64,000 nt of DNA from Limnohabitans sp. 15K (GCF_002778285.1 NZ_NESM01000004.1:182827-246826); one strand, 5' to 3'; shown: positions 8,201 through 17,613, counted from the stretch's first letter. The notes: generated from the letters alone by a model not told the origin. A program made the numbers and translations.

Positions 8201-11200
8201 AGTTTCCATCCGGCGGCCCGTGTTGGCCGTTGTTATGTCCTTGCTGATCTTGTTGATTGGCGCCGTGAGCTTCAAAAGCCTGTCGCTGCGCGAATACCCC
8301 AAAATCGACGAACCGACGGTGACAGTGACCACCCGCTATGTGGGGGCATCGGCCGAAGTGATCGAGTCGCAGGTCACCAAACCGCTGGAAGACTCCATTG
8401 CCGGCATTGACGCCGTGGATGTGATCACGTCCATCAGCCGAGCTGAGCAGTCGCAAATCACCGTGCGTTTTCGCCTCGAAAAAGACGCCGATACGGCCGC
8501 TGCCGAAGTGCGCGATCGCACCTCGCGGGTGCGCAACCGCTTGCCCCAGGCCATTGAAGAGCCCGTCATTGCCAAGGTCGAGGCCGATGCCTTTCCAGTG
8601 ATTTGGTTGGCTTTTTCCAGCGACACGCTCAACGCTTTGCAAATCAATGATTTGGTCAATCGGGTGGTGAAACCCCGTTTGCAAACCGTGACCGGTGTGG
8701 CCGATGTGCGGATCTACGGTGAGCGCAAGTACGCCATGCTCGTTTCGCTCGATGCGGCCCGTCTGTCCTCGTACAAGCTCACAGCGCAAGACGTGGAAGA
8801 CGCCATCCGGCGCAGCAATTTGGAGCTGCCTGCAGGCCGAATCGAGTCCACCAACCGCGAGTTCAGCGTGTCTTCGCAAACCGACTTGACCCGCCCAGGA
8901 CAATTTGGCGACATCGTCATTCGCAACGTCAATGGCTTTTCCGTCAAGCTGCGAGATGTAGCCCAGATCAAGGAAGACGCTGCCAGTGACCGCAGTGTGG
9001 TGCGACTGAACGGGCGGCCTGCGATTTCTGCCGGCGTGATCCGCCAAGCTACCGCCAACCCGCTGGAGTTGTCCCAAGGTGTGCGCGAGATGATTCCTCG
9101 CTTGAAAGCCGATTTGCCGGGTGACATCTCGATCGATGTGGCCAACGACAACTCGGTGTTCATCGACCGTTCCATCAAGAACGTGTTCCAGACCATCATT
9201 GAAGCCGTCGTTCTCGTGGCTTTGGTGATTTTTGTGTTTTTGCGCACCTTGCGAGCCTCGATCATCCCGATCATCACCATCCCGGTCAGTTTGATCGGTG
9301 CGTTTGCCATGATGGCTTTGGCCGGCTTCACCATCAACACTTTGACCTTGTTGGCGCTGGTGCTGGCCATTGGTCTGGTGGTGGACGATGCGATTGTGGT
9401 GCTGGAGAACATTTACCGGCACATCGAAGAAGGTTTGGACCCATTTTCTGCCGCCATCAAGGGCGTGCGAGAAATCAGTTTTGCTGTGATCGCGATGACC
9501 CTCACGCTGGCTGCTGTGTTCGCACCCTTGGCGTTCACGCCGGGACGCACAGGCAAGTTGTTCGGCGAGTTTGCGCTGGCCTTGGCCGGGGCTGTGATCG
9601 TGTCGGGCTTTGTGGCTTTGACCTTGGCCCCCATGCTGAGCGCCAAGCTGCTGCGCCACAACCCCAACCCGAGCTGGTTTGACCGCAGCATGGAGCGCTG
9701 GCTCACGGCGCTTTCCAATGGTTATGAGAATTTGTTGGGTCTGATCCTGACCCGCGCCCGTTGGGTGGTGGTGTTGGTCATGCTGAGCTCTGGCGTGGGC
9801 ATTGCCTTGATTTACCCCACCATGAAGCAAGAGCTGGCTCCTCTGGAAGACCGTGGCACGATTTTGGCGACGATCAATGCGCCCGATGGCTCTACCTTGG
9901 AGTACACCGACCGTTATGCCCGTTCACTCGAGAAGTTTGGGCAGGCTTACCCTGAATTTGACCGCATTTTTGCCAACATGGGCAATCCCACGGTTGGTCA
10001 AGGTTCGGTGGTCTACCGTGCGGTGGATTGGGACGAACGCAAGCGAACCACGCTGGAGATCGCGCGTGAAATGGGTGCCAAGTTCAACAGCCTGCCGGGC
10101 ATCAACGCGTTCCCGATCACGCCGCCGTCCTTGGGGCAAGGTTTCCGTGAACGCCCCTTGAACTTCGTGATTCAAACGTCCGACAGTTACCAAAACCTCA
10201 ACCAGCTGACGCGTCAGTTGATGGAAGAAGTGGCCAAGAACCCTGGCATCTTGTCGCCCGACGTGGATTTGCGTCTGAACAAGCCCGAACTGCGGGTGGA
10301 AGTGGACCGGGTGAAAGCGGCTGAATTGGGTGTCAGCATCGAAGTGGTGGCCAAAACCATCGAGACCATGCTGGGCGGTCGGGTGGTGACCCGTTACAAG
10401 CGCGATGCCGAGCAGTACGACGTGATTGTTCAAACACTGCCGTCGGCACGCAACACGCCCGATGACATCGATGTGATCCAAGTGCGTGGCCGCAACGACA
10501 CCATGATTCCTTTGAGCATGCTGGTGAAAATCCGTGAAAGCGTGTCGCCGCGCGAGTTGAACCACTTCGGTCAGCGCCGCTCGGTGTCCATCACGGCCAA
10601 CCTGGCGCCCGATTACTCCTTGGGCGAGGCTTTGAAGTTCATGGACGAGACCGCCGCCAAGGTCTTGAAGCCTGGCTACACCACCGAGCTCAACGGCACT
10701 TCGCGTGAGTTCAAGAGCTCGCAAGGGGCGTTGGTGATCGTGTTTGTGCTGGCGCTGCTCTTCATCTTCTTGGTGCTGTCTGCGCAGTTTGAAAGCTTCG
10801 TCGACCCCTTTGTGATCATGCTGTCTGTGCCTCTGTCCATGATCGGGGCGCTGTTGGCCCTCAAATGGACGGGCGGCTCACTCAACGTTTATTCGCAAAT
10901 TGGATTGATCACGCTGGTGGGCCTGATCACCAAGCACGGCATTTTGATCGTGGAGTTCACCAACCAGTTGCGCGAACAGGGCATGGCCATGCAAGAGGCG
11001 CTGGTCAAGGCCTCGGGTCAGCGGCTGCGCCCGATTTTGATGACCACAGGCGCCATGGTGCTGGGTGCGGTGCCTTTGGCCTTGGCCAAAGGGGCGGGTG
11101 CCGAAAGCCGCACGCAAATCGGTTGGGTCATTGTGGGTGGCATGAGCTTGGGCACTTTGCTGGCCATCTTTGTGGTGCCGACCATGTACTCACTGTTGGC

Positions 11201-11279
11201 CCGTAAGGCTGTGCCTGGGCCCAACAAGGCGGTGGCGCACGACGAGCCGGCTGCGGCAGGGCACTCCGCAGGTCATTGA
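8187..11279 (+). CDS. RND efflux pump inner-membrane permease
   Basis: A 1030-residue protein of the AcrB/MdtB/MexF class, full length for the family. The N-terminus MQLAEVSIRRPVLAVVMSLLILLIGAVSF forms TM1, the periplasmic porter loops follow, and the TM4 proton-relay motif LALVLAIGLVVDDAIVVLENI with the paired aspartates is intact (9355-9411). The second half repeats the plan, with FVLALLFIFLVLSAQFESFVDPFVIM and the GLITKHGILIVEF segment. It exports hydrophobic or amphiphilic compounds using the proton gradient. Substrate range cannot be read from sequence; similarity in style is to the MdtBC/MexQ-like group. The GTG-free ATG start is 14 bases inside the adaptor gene, implying translational coupling. 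Confidence 0.95.
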   Translation: MQLAEVSIRRPVLAVVMSLLILLIGAVSFKSLSLREYPKIDEPTVTVTTRYVGASAEVIESQVTKPLEDSIAGIDAVDVITSISRAEQSQITVRFRLEKDADTAAAEVRDRTSRVRNRLPQAIEEPVIAKVEADAFPVIWLAFSSDTLNALQINDLVNRVVKPRLQTVTGVADVRIYGERKYAMLVSLDAARLSSYKLTAQDVEDAIRRSNLELPAGRIESTNREFSVSSQTDLTRPGQFGDIVIRNVNGFSVKLRDVAQIKEDAASDRSVVRLNGRPAISAGVIRQATANPLELSQGVREMIPRLKADLPGDISIDVANDNSVFIDRSIKNVFQTIIEAVVLVALVIFVFLRTLRASIIPIITIPVSLIGAFAMMALAGFTINTLTLLALVLAIGLVVDDAIVVLENIYRHIEEGLDPFSAAIKGVREISFAVIAMTLTLAAVFAPLAFTPGRTGKLFGEFALALAGAVIVSGFVALTLAPMLSAKLLRHNPNPSWFDRSMERWLTALSNGYENLLGLILTRARWVVVLVMLSSGVGIALIYPTMKQELAPLEDRGTILATINAPDGSTLEYTDRYARSLEKFGQAYPEFDRIFANMGNPTVGQGSVVYRAVDWDERKRTTLEIAREMGAKFNSLPGINAFPITPPSLGQGFRERPLNFVIQTSDSYQNLNQLTRQLMEEVAKNPGILSPDVDLRLNKPELRVEVDRVKAAELGVSIEVVAKTIETMLGGRVVTRYKRDAEQYDVIVQTLPSARNTPDDIDVIQVRGRNDTMIPLSMLVKIRESVSPRELNHFGQRRSVSITANLAPDYSLGEALKFMDETAAKVLKPGYTTELNGTSREFKSSQGALVIVFVLALLFIFLVLSAQFESFVDPFVIMLSVPLSMIGALLALKWTGGSLNVYSQIGLITLVGLITKHGILIVEFTNQLREQGMAMQEALVKASGQRLRPILMTTGAMVLGAVPLALAKGAGAESRTQIGWVIVGGMSLGTLLAIFVVPTMYSLLARKAVPGPNKAVAHDEPAAAGHSAGH

Positions 11280-11300
11280 TTCTTATGGGGTTTTGTTAAC

Positions 11301-11330
11301 AAAAAAGGGCTGCATCTGCAGCCCTTTTGC
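11301..11330. terminator. Rho-independent terminator, probably bidirectional
   Basis: AAAAGGGCTGCA (11303-11314) pairs with TGCAGCCCTTTT (11317-11328), giving a 12-bp perfect stem with a tiny loop. The A-run before and T-run after it allow termination for the RND operon on the plus strand and for moeA on the minus strand. Confidence 0.85.
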
Positions 11331-11343
11331 TTGGTTGTGGGCA

Positions 11344-12642
11344 TCAAAGATGCCCGTCAAACATCATCACATCCACTTCGTCGCCCACGGCCACGTTGCC
11401 TTGGGCATGGCCCAGCACGATCAGGCCGTTGGCCTGCACCATGGAGCTGAGAACGCCTGAGCCTTGGTTGCCGGTGATGCTCACTTGCAACTCGCCCGCC
11501 GCATTGGTGCTGACGATGCCGCGTTGGTATTCGGTGCGGCCGGGTTTTTTGCGCAAGGCCTCTAGGCTTTTGGCTTTGAGCAGGGGCAAGGCAGGCGCTT
11601 GCCAACCCATGAGTTGCTGCAGGGCAGGGCGCACAAAGGCGGCAAAGGTCACCATGACGGCCACCGGGTTGCCCGGCAGGCCAAACAGAACAGCGGAGCG
11701 CTCGCCGCGCTGAATGCGGCCCACCGCCATGGGGCGACCAGGGCGCATGGCGATGCGCCAAAAAGCCACGTCGCCCAGTTTTTTCATCATGGCCTTGGTG
11801 TGGTCGGCCTCGCCCACACTCACGCCGCCGCTGGTGATGATGGCGTCGGCCTGTGCAGCCGCATCCACAAAAGCTTGTTCCAGCGCGGCAGGCTCGTCGC
11901 GCACCACGCCCATGTCGATCAGCTCGCAGCCCAGCGTCTGCACCATGCCGGCCACGGTGTAGCGGTTGCTGTCGTACACCGCGCCTTCGCGGGGCGCTTC
12001 GCCCAGGCTCAGAATTTCGTCGCCGGTTGAAAAATAAGCCACTTTGGGCCGGCGCCAGACGTTCGCGGTGGGCAGACCCATGCTCGCCATCAAGCCACAA
12101 GCGGCAGGGCTCAGGCGCATGCCAGCGCGCAAAGCGGCTTGGCCCGCCATCAGGTCCTCGCCCAACAGGCGGCGGTTATCGCCCGCTTGCAGCAGCCCGT
12201 GCGGGATCTGCACCGTGTCGCCGTCCACCTTCACCAGCTCTTGCGGGGCCACGGTGTCGAGGCCTGTCGGCATGATGGCGCCTGTCATGATGCGCACGCA
12301 CTCGCCCGCGTTTACCGTGCCTTGCCAGGCAGCACCTGCAAACGCGGTGCCCACCACGGTCAAAGGGGTGGGGCGATCGCTCAACAGGTCAGCACCGCGC
12401 AGCGCATAGCCGTCCATGGCCGAGTTGTCATGCGGCGGCACGCTGATGGGCGAGACCACGTCCTGCGCCAGGATGCGGCCATGGGCTTGCATCAGGGACA
12501 TGGTCTCTTGTTCGCGCACCGGTTGCACCAGTTGGGCCAGAAAGTCGTTCACATGGCGTGCCGACAGAGCCTGCGGGTCGTAGCCCTGTAAGCGCTCGGC
12601 GATCTCGTTCAGTGACAAAGATGGGTGCAATGGCGTGGTCAT
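11344..12642 (-). CDS. moeA: Molybdopterin molybdenumtransferase MoeA
   Basis: A 432-residue protein of the usual length. It contains the N-terminal MoeA signature PPHDNSAMDGYALRG, the RIMTGA segment, and the MogA-like domain with TSGGVSVGEADHTK followed by MRPGRPMAVG and FGLPGNPVAVMVTF. It inserts molybdate into adenylylated molybdopterin, the last common step of molybdenum cofactor synthesis. It is the last gene of a minus-strand moaA-mobA-moeA cluster (gap of 51 bp to mobA) and ends at a shared terminator with the RND operon. Confidence 0.95.
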   Translation of the reverse strand: MTTPLHPSLSLNEIAERLQGYDPQALSARHVNDFLAQLVQPVREQETMSLMQAHGRILAQDVVSPISVPPHDNSAMDGYALRGADLLSDRPTPLTVVGTAFAGAAWQGTVNAGECVRIMTGAIMPTGLDTVAPQELVKVDGDTVQIPHGLLQAGDNRRLLGEDLMAGQAALRAGMRLSPAACGLMASMGLPTANVWRRPKVAYFSTGDEILSLGEAPREGAVYDSNRYTVAGMVQTLGCELIDMGVVRDEPAALEQAFVDAAAQADAIITSGGVSVGEADHTKAMMKKLGDVAFWRIAMRPGRPMAVGRIQRGERSAVLFGLPGNPVAVMVTFAAFVRPALQQLMGWQAPALPLLKAKSLEALRKKPGRTEYQRGIVSTNAAGELQVSITGNQGSGVLSSMVQANGLIVLGHAQGNVAVGDEVDVMMFDGHL

Positions 12643-12693
12643 GGTCTGCGCGGTCAGGGCAAGTGTGGCCGGGGTAAGCGTGGCTGGGGGGAG

Positions 12694-13326
12694 TCAGAGG
12701 GCTTCGAGTTGCTGCAGTTCGGCCAAGGTGTTGGCGTTGGCAAAGGCATGGGGGCTGTCGCCGGGCAGGTCAAACGGGACGATGGCGCAGCGGTGCTGGG
12801 CGGTCCAGGCGTCGATCTTGCGGCCGCCGCTTTGTGTGAACTTGACCAGACTTTCGAGCAGCTCTGTTTTGATCAGGCAAAACACTGGCTGTGGGCGAAC
12901 CGTGCCATCGGCCTCCAGGGCGGCGGCCATGGCCACGTCGGCGTCTTGCGTCTCCATGGCTTGGAGCAGCCGCTCCACCAGGTCCAGAGGGAAAAGAGGT
13001 GTGTCGCAAGGCACGGTGAGCATGAGCGGCGTTTCGCAGCGCTCCAGGCCCGTCTGAAAACCCGCCAGAGGGCCTGCAAAGCCGTCGATGCTGTCGGGCC
13101 AGACCGGCACACCCAGCGCTTCATAAGCCGCCAGATTGCGGTTGGCGTTGATCAGCACCTCTTGCAGCGGCAGGCTTTGCAGCTGCAGGCGCATCAGGGT
13201 TTGCAGGGCCAGCGGCAGGCCGTGGAAGTTTTGCAGACCTTTGTCGGTGCCGCCCATGCGCGAGCCGCGTCCGCCTGCCAAGATGAGGCCGGTGATGCCC
13301 GGGGCGTTCTGCGTGAAACTGTTCAT
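12694..13326 (-). CDS. mobA: Molybdenum cofactor guanylyltransferase
   Basis: A 210-residue nucleotidyltransferase. Its N-terminal GTP-binding motif [18 protein letters not shown] and the later DGFAGPLAG and [13 protein letters not shown] motifs are diagnostic of MobA. It attaches GMP to the molybdenum cofactor to make the bis-MGD form used by DMSO reductase-family enzymes such as nitrate reductase and formate dehydrogenase. The ATG at 13326 lies five bases downstream of the moaA stop. The open frame extends upstream through moaA in another phase but has no family similarity there. Its presence implies that the organism makes at least one bis-MGD enzyme; none is encoded in this window. Confidence 0.94.
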   Translation of the reverse strand: MNSFTQNAPGITGLILAGGRGSRMGGTDKGLQNFHGLPLALQTLMRLQLQSLPLQEVLINANRNLAAYEALGVPVWPDSIDGFAGPLAGFQTGLERCETPLMLTVPCDTPLFPLDLVERLLQAMETQDADVAMAAALEADGTVRPQPVFCLIKTELLESLVKFTQSGGRKIDAWTAQHRCAIVPFDLPGDSPHAFANANTLAELQQLEAL

Positions 13327-13331
13327 GGCTC

Positions 13332-14474
13332 TTAGCCTCCGATGTAGCTCATTTCCACCCGGCGGCCTGTGCCGCTGGCGGTGTCGGGTCCGCGCAGGCT
13401 GCGCAGCACCGAATATTGGTCGGTGCGCCCGCGCCAGATGGCGTCCACCGTTGCGGCGAGTTGCGAATCGCTTTGCGTGGGGTCGCGCAAGAGTTGGCGA
13501 AGGTCGTAGCCTTGGCTGGCAAACAGGCACAGGTACAGACGGCCTTCGGTGGACAGGCGGGCCCGGTTGCAGTCGCCGCAAAAAGCCTGCGTCACGCTGC
13601 TGATCACACCCACTTCGCCCAAACTCGGGTCGTGCTCGCCTTGGGCATTGGCATAGCCCCAGCGCTCGGCGGTTTCGCCGGGGGCTGCGGGGTCGAGTTG
13701 TACCAAGGGCAGTTCGCTTTGCAAGCGCCGGATCACCTCTGCGCTGGGCAGCACTTCGTCCATGCACCAGCCATTGGTCGCGCCCACGTCCATGTACTCG
13801 ATGAAACGCAGCACGATGCCTGTGCCCCGAAAGTGCCGAGCCATGGGCAAGATTTCGTGGTCGTTGGTACCGCGCTTGACCACCATATTGACCTTGATCG
13901 GCCCCAGGCCCGCAGCCCGGGCCGCTTCAATCCCGGCCAACACATCGGCCACTGGAAAGTCCACGTCGTTCATTTGCCGGAACACTGCATCGTCCAGCCC
14001 GTCCAGGCTGACGGTGACGCGTTGCAGGCCAGCGTCTTTCAGGCTTTGGGCTTTGCGCGCCAACAGCGAACCGTTGGTGGTCAGGGTTAAGTCGAGTGGC
14101 TGGCCGTCGGGCGTGCGCAGCGCGGCCAGTTGGGCGATCAGGATTTCGATGTTTTTGCGCAGCAGCGGCTCGCCGCCAGTCAGACGGATCTTGCGCACGC
14201 CTCGGCCCACGAACACGGTGGCAATGCGGGTGATCTCTTCAAAACTCAGCAAGTGGCTGTGCGGCAGGTAGGCGTAGTCCTTGTCAAAGACTTCTTTGGG
14301 CATGCAGTAACTGCACCTGAAGTTGCAGCGGTCGGTCACGCTGATGCGCAAATCGGTCAAGGGCCGACGCAGGCTGTCCATGGGCAAAGTGCTCAGGTCT
14401 TGGCCCGCAAGCAAGGCAGGCAAAGGCAAGCTGGGATGGCGCTGGTCAACCAGCGGAATAACGCGTTCAGACAT
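13332..14474 (-). CDS. moaA: GTP 3',8-cyclase MoaA
   Basis: A 380-residue radical SAM enzyme. The N-terminal cluster motif is C50, C54, C57 ([10 protein letters not shown]), followed by LTGGEPLLR, and the C-terminal second cluster has [21 protein letters not shown]; the protein ends in the functionally needed double glycine (SYIGG). It carries out the first step of molybdopterin synthesis, converting GTP to the cyclic pyranopterin precursor together with MoaC, which is not in this window. It starts the moaA-mobA-moeA cluster. The N-terminus carries some 30 extra residues before the core compared with short family members. Confidence 0.96.
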   Translation of the reverse strand: MSERVIPLVDQRHPSLPLPALLAGQDLSTLPMDSLRRPLTDLRISVTDRCNFRCSYCMPKEVFDKDYAYLPHSHLLSFEEITRIATVFVGRGVRKIRLTGGEPLLRKNIEILIAQLAALRTPDGQPLDLTLTTNGSLLARKAQSLKDAGLQRVTVSLDGLDDAVFRQMNDVDFPVADVLAGIEAARAAGLGPIKVNMVVKRGTNDHEILPMARHFRGTGIVLRFIEYMDVGATNGWCMDEVLPSAEVIRRLQSELPLVQLDPAAPGETAERWGYANAQGEHDPSLGEVGVISSVTQAFCGDCNRARLSTEGRLYLCLFASQGYDLRQLLRDPTQSDSQLAATVDAIWRGRTDQYSVLRSLRGPDTASGTGRRVEMSYIGG

Positions 14475-14588
14475 AGGGGGTCGATTGTGCCCGAGCTACC
14501 AGCGCCCTTGAGATGGCATGGTCAAGGATGAACGGGTCTACAAAAAAGCGTTCATGCCAACATCATCGGGTCGGATCAACAGGTGGCC

Positions 14589-16022
14589 TCAGCCGTGCTG
14601 GATGGCCACGGTTTTGAGGGTGGTAAAGCCCAGCAGCGCCTCAAAGCCCTTTTCGCGTCCGTAGCCCGAAGACTTGACGCCACCAAAAGGCAACTCCACA
14701 CCACCGCCTGCGCCGTAGTTGTTGATGAACACCTGGCCGCTGCGCACGCGCTTGGCCATGCGGAACTGGCGGCCGCCGTCACGCGTCCAGATGCCCGCCA
14801 CCAAACCGAATTCGGTGGCGTTGGCCAATTCGATGGCATGGTCTTCGTCGGTGAAGGACATGGCCGACAGTACCGGGCCAAAGACTTCTTCTTGCGCCAA
14901 ACGGTGCATCACCGGCACATCGCGCAGCAAAGTGGGGGCTTGGTAAAAGCCGCCAGCTGGCACACCTGCCGCAATTTGCCCCTGGGCCACGGTGGCAATG
15001 CTATCCGCCTTGGCTTGGTCCAAAAAGCCGGTGACCCGCTCCAACTGGCTGGCGCGGATCAGCGGGCCCAAGTCCAGGTTCATGGCGGCCGAGCCCACTT
15101 GCAGGCGGCCAAAGGCTTCGCCCAAGCGCTTCAAAAGCGGCTCGTAAATGCCTTGCTGGATCAGCACGCGTGAGCCCGCGCTGCAGGTTTGGCCCGAGTT
15201 CTGCACGATGGCGTTGACCACCACCGGAATGGCCGCGTCCAGGTCGGCGTCGTCGAAAATGATTTGTGGGCTCTTGCCGCCCAGCTCCAGCGTCACGGGG
15301 CAATGGCGCTCAGCGGCCACTTGCTGGATGAGTGTGCCCACCCGGGGGCTGCCGGTGAAGCTGATGTGGTCAATGCCCGGGTGGCGGGCCAGCGCGTCGC
15401 CCACTTCGTGGCCGTAACCGGTGACGATGTTGATGGCCCCGGGCGGAAAACCCACTTCGGCGGCCAACTGCGCCACGCGGATCAGGCTCAGGCACGCGTC
15501 TTCGGCAGGTTTGACCACGCAGGCATTGCCCGCAGCCAAAGCGCCGCCAACGCTGCGCCCAAAAATCTGCATCGGGTAGTTCCAGGGAATCACATGGCCC
15601 GTCACGCCATGCGGCTCGCGCCAAGTCAAGACGCTGTAGCCGTTTTGGTAGGGCAGTGTCTCGCCGTGCAGCTTGTCGCAGGACCCGGCATAAAACTCAA
15701 AGTAACGGGCCAAGGCCACCGAATCGGCGGCGGCTTGTTTGGTGGGCTTGCCGCAGTCGCGCTGCTCCAGGGCGGCCAGCTCGGCGGCCTGCTCGCTCAC
15801 TTTTTGAGACAGCTTCATGAGCAAGCGCCCACGCTCCACAGCCGTCAGCTTGCCCCAAGGGCCGTTGAAAGCTGCGCGGGCCGCTTGCACTGCTTGGTCA
15901 ATGTCAGCCGCTTGGCTGCGGGGAATCTGATCAAACACCTGCCCGTCAGAAGGGTCCAGCACGTCGATGGTCTGGCCGGCCAAGGCTGGGACGGATTGGT
16001 TGGCGATGAAGTTGTGTTGCAT
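14589..16022 (-). CDS. NAD(P)-dependent aldehyde dehydrogenase
   Basis: A 477-residue aldehyde dehydrogenase superfamily enzyme. The nucleotide-binding segment VIPWNYPMQIFGRSVGGALAAGN, the general base glutamate in TLELGGKSPQ and the catalytic cysteine in NSGQTCSAGSRVLIQ are intact, and the C-terminal ELPFGGVKSSGYGREKG is typical of betaine-aldehyde/gamma-aminobutyraldehyde-type enzymes. The actual substrate is unclear. The start MQHNFIANQSVPAL at 16022 is preferred over an ATG 14 codons upstream, which would add a segment unlike the family. No neighbouring gene points to a pathway. Confidence 0.88.
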   Translation of the reverse strand: MQHNFIANQSVPALAGQTIDVLDPSDGQVFDQIPRSQAADIDQAVQAARAAFNGPWGKLTAVERGRLLMKLSQKVSEQAAELAALEQRDCGKPTKQAAADSVALARYFEFYAGSCDKLHGETLPYQNGYSVLTWREPHGVTGHVIPWNYPMQIFGRSVGGALAAGNACVVKPAEDACLSLIRVAQLAAEVGFPPGAINIVTGYGHEVGDALARHPGIDHISFTGSPRVGTLIQQVAAERHCPVTLELGGKSPQIIFDDADLDAAIPVVVNAIVQNSGQTCSAGSRVLIQQGIYEPLLKRLGEAFGRLQVGSAAMNLDLGPLIRASQLERVTGFLDQAKADSIATVAQGQIAAGVPAGGFYQAPTLLRDVPVMHRLAQEEVFGPVLSAMSFTDEDHAIELANATEFGLVAGIWTRDGGRQFRMAKRVRSGQVFINNYGAGGGVELPFGGVKSSGYGREKGFEALLGFTTLKTVAIQHG

Positions 16023-16181
16023 GCCCCCATTGTCGGTGGTGCCGCAGCCTTGGAAATCACGCAAGAGACATCACGCCCACCAGCGGATCCAGAGCCTTCG
16101 CTTTCGCAAGCGCCGTGAAAGTAAAATCGGGGTTAATCCCTAGGATTTTCCGATTCCTCTTAACTTTCAAAAGCAGACACC

Positions 16182-16712
16182 ATGTCCCTGAACAAAGTCA
16201 CCCCCGGCAGCAAAGTGCCAGACGCATTCAACGTCATCATCGAGATCCCGATGAACTCCGACCCTGTGAAGTACGAAGTCGACAAAGAGTCCGGCGCTTT
16301 GTTTGTGGACCGTTTCATGGGCACCGCCATGCACTACCCCACCAACTACGGCTACGTGCCCCAGACCATCGCCGGTGACGGTGACCCGGTCGACGTGTTG
16401 GTCATGACGCCTTTCCCGCTGCCCCCAGGCGTGGTGGTCTCGTGCCGCGCTATTGGCATCTTGCTGATGGAAGACGAAGGCGGCATGGACGGCAAGATCT
16501 TGGCCGTACCCACCGAAAAAATTCTGCCTATCTATGCCAACATCAAGGCCCTGGCCGATGTGCACGAGCTGCAACTCAAGCAAATCGCCCACTTCTTTGA
16601 ACACTACAAAGACCTCGAAAAAGGCAAGTGGGTCAAGGTCAAGGGCTGGGAAGGCGTCGAGTCCGCCGCCAAAGAACTGCTGGACGGCATCGCCAACTAC
16701 AACAAGGCCTGA
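16182..16712 (+). CDS. ppa: Inorganic pyrophosphatase
   Basis: A 176-residue soluble family I pyrophosphatase. Metal-binding residues are seen in GDGDPVDVLVMTPFPL (the D-x-D-P-x-D-V-L signature) and in FMGTAMHYPTNYGYVP. It hydrolyses pyrophosphate and so pulls many biosynthetic reactions forward. It is a single gene, ending at a strong terminator immediately downstream, with convergent toxin-antitoxin genes beyond it. Confidence 0.97.
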   Translation: MSLNKVTPGSKVPDAFNVIIEIPMNSDPVKYEVDKESGALFVDRFMGTAMHYPTNYGYVPQTIAGDGDPVDVLVMTPFPLPPGVVVSCRAIGILLMEDEGGMDGKILAVPTEKILPIYANIKALADVHELQLKQIAHFFEHYKDLEKGKWVKVKGWEGVESAAKELLDGIANYNKA

Positions 16713-16724
16713 GCGTCCTTAAAT

Positions 16725-16763
16725 AAAACGCCTGCCCGGTTTGCACCGTGCAGGCGTTTTTTT
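16725..16763 (+). terminator. Terminator after ppa
   Basis: AAAACGCCTGC (16725-16735) pairs with GCAGGCGTTTT (16750-16760) and is followed by further T residues. The stem can also act on the minus strand, where the antitoxin gene ends at 16762. Confidence 0.88.
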
Positions 16764-17055
16764 ATGGGGCTGGTGCGATGGAAATTCGCAGGCCCGTGGC
16801 TTTGAGCACAGCCGCCAAAGTTTTGATCGTGGGATTGCCCCGGGCCGACAAGGTTCGGTAAAGGGTTTCGCGTGACAGCTGGGTCTGCGCAGCCAACGCC
16901 GTCATGCCGCAGCGCGCCTCAACCACTTTGCGCAAAGCAGCCAAATAAGTCTTGGGATCGTCATCCTCATTGGCTGCATTCAGGTATTCGGAGGCAAATT
17001 CGGCGTCTTGGAGTTGTTGAAAAAGCCAGTCATCATGTTTTGCGGTTTCATTCAT
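16762..17055 (-). CDS. HTH antitoxin of a Gp49/HigB-like module (HI1420-like)
   Basis: A 97-residue protein with a C-terminal XRE-like helix-turn-helix (GMTALAAQTQLSRETLYRTLSARGNPTIKTLAAVLKATG), matching the addiction-module antidote family that pairs with Gp49/RelE-like toxins. It should neutralise the toxin and repress the operon. The ATG at 17055 is chosen because AAGGAGT lies just upstream (17061-17067 on the complement); an ATG seven codons earlier is disfavoured. The start overlaps the toxin stop by four bases (ATGA). The toxin is first in the operon, the order usual for HigBA-type modules. Confidence 0.88.
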   Translation of the reverse strand: MNETAKHDDWLFQQLQDAEFASEYLNAANEDDDPKTYLAALRKVVEARCGMTALAAQTQLSRETLYRTLSARGNPTIKTLAAVLKATGLRISIAPAP

Positions 17056-17378
17056 TTTGAACTCCTTGTTTGCCATTCCAACCAACGCTGAACGGCTCTG
17101 TCGATATCGGCCGGCTGCGAGCGCTTGTCTCCTCCTTGGCACAGCAAGACTACTTTTTTATCGGCCAAGGCGTAATAGACGCGGTAGCCCGGACCCCAAT
17201 CAATCCGCAGCTCCCAAACACCCGCCCCAACAGGCTTGCAATCGCCAAAATTCCCGTTTTGCAACCGGAGCATCCGCGCCGAAACTCTGGCTCTCGCTTG
17301 TTTGTCTCGCAGTTCATCCAACCACAAACCAAACAGGTCCACTCCTTGGGGACTGACGTAGTGCTTCAAAAGAAACAT
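17052..17378 (-). CDS. RelE/HigB-like toxin, phage-derived Gp49 family
   Basis: A 108-residue basic protein. The signature stretch GNFGDCKPVGAGVWELRI, WGPGYRVYYA and LLCQGGDKRSQPADIDRA matches the Gp49-like/HI1419 family of ribosome-dependent mRNA interferase toxins. It overlaps its antitoxin by four bases. Its ATG lies just downstream of a perfect palindrome that looks like the operator. The pair sits between the ppa terminator and the convergent end of the acyltransferase gene, a typical landing place for such mobile modules. Activity is inferred, not shown. Confidence 0.88.
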   Translation of the reverse strand: MFLLKHYVSPQGVDLFGLWLDELRDKQARARVSARMLRLQNGNFGDCKPVGAGVWELRIDWGPGYRVYYALADKKVVLLCQGGDKRSQPADIDRAVQRWLEWQTRSSK

Positions 17379-17385
17379 GGCAATT

Positions 17386-17401
17386 GTAGCTTTAAAGCTA
17401 C
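17386..17401. promoter_or_regulatory. Perfect 16-bp palindrome, candidate TA operator
   Basis: GTAGCTTTAAAGCTAC is a perfect inverted repeat located seven bases upstream of the toxin start codon. Toxin-antitoxin operons of this family are autorepressed by the antitoxin HTH through such palindromes. On the minus strand it is preceded by a GGAGG stretch (17401-17406), too far from the ATG to be its ribosome-binding site. Confidence 0.6.
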
Positions 17402-17485
17402 CCTCCTGATGTATTTTTATGCCATCAAGTTAGCCACTGACTGCGTCAAATATCAAGTGCCTTATGAAGCGGGGCGTTTGTCCTA

Positions 17486-17613
17486 TCAACTCAAGCCCAA
17501 GCGGCGCACATAAACCTTATCAAATACCGCCTCAAGCCCCGGGTGCACGCCGCGCAGACCGGCGGCCACGTTGGCGGTCCAGTCAAGGTAAGCCTGTCGG
17601 ACCTTAAGGTGAC
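17486..17613 (-). pseudogene. Possible gene remnant behind the acyltransferase
   Basis: After the acyltransferase stop, another minus-strand frame reads as a plausible protein tail of about 40 residues (VRQAYLDWTANVAAGLRG, then VHPGLEAVFDKVYVRRL, ending GLS and stop at 17486). It has no start codon of its own. It may be the leftover 3' end of a gene destroyed when the toxin-antitoxin module or other DNA arrived. I do not recognise the family, and chance coding-like composition in a GC-rich genome cannot be excluded. Confidence 0.25.

Noticed and set aside
8079..9830. Open frame of more than 500 codons antisense to the adaptor and pump genes
   Set aside because: It mirrors the codon bias of the real genes, is His/Gln/Arg-rich without any recognisable domain, and has no credible start signal.
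17070..17513. Plus-strand frame opposite the toxin gene
   Set aside because: The toxin and antitoxin match known families on the minus strand; the plus frame has no family and no start signal.
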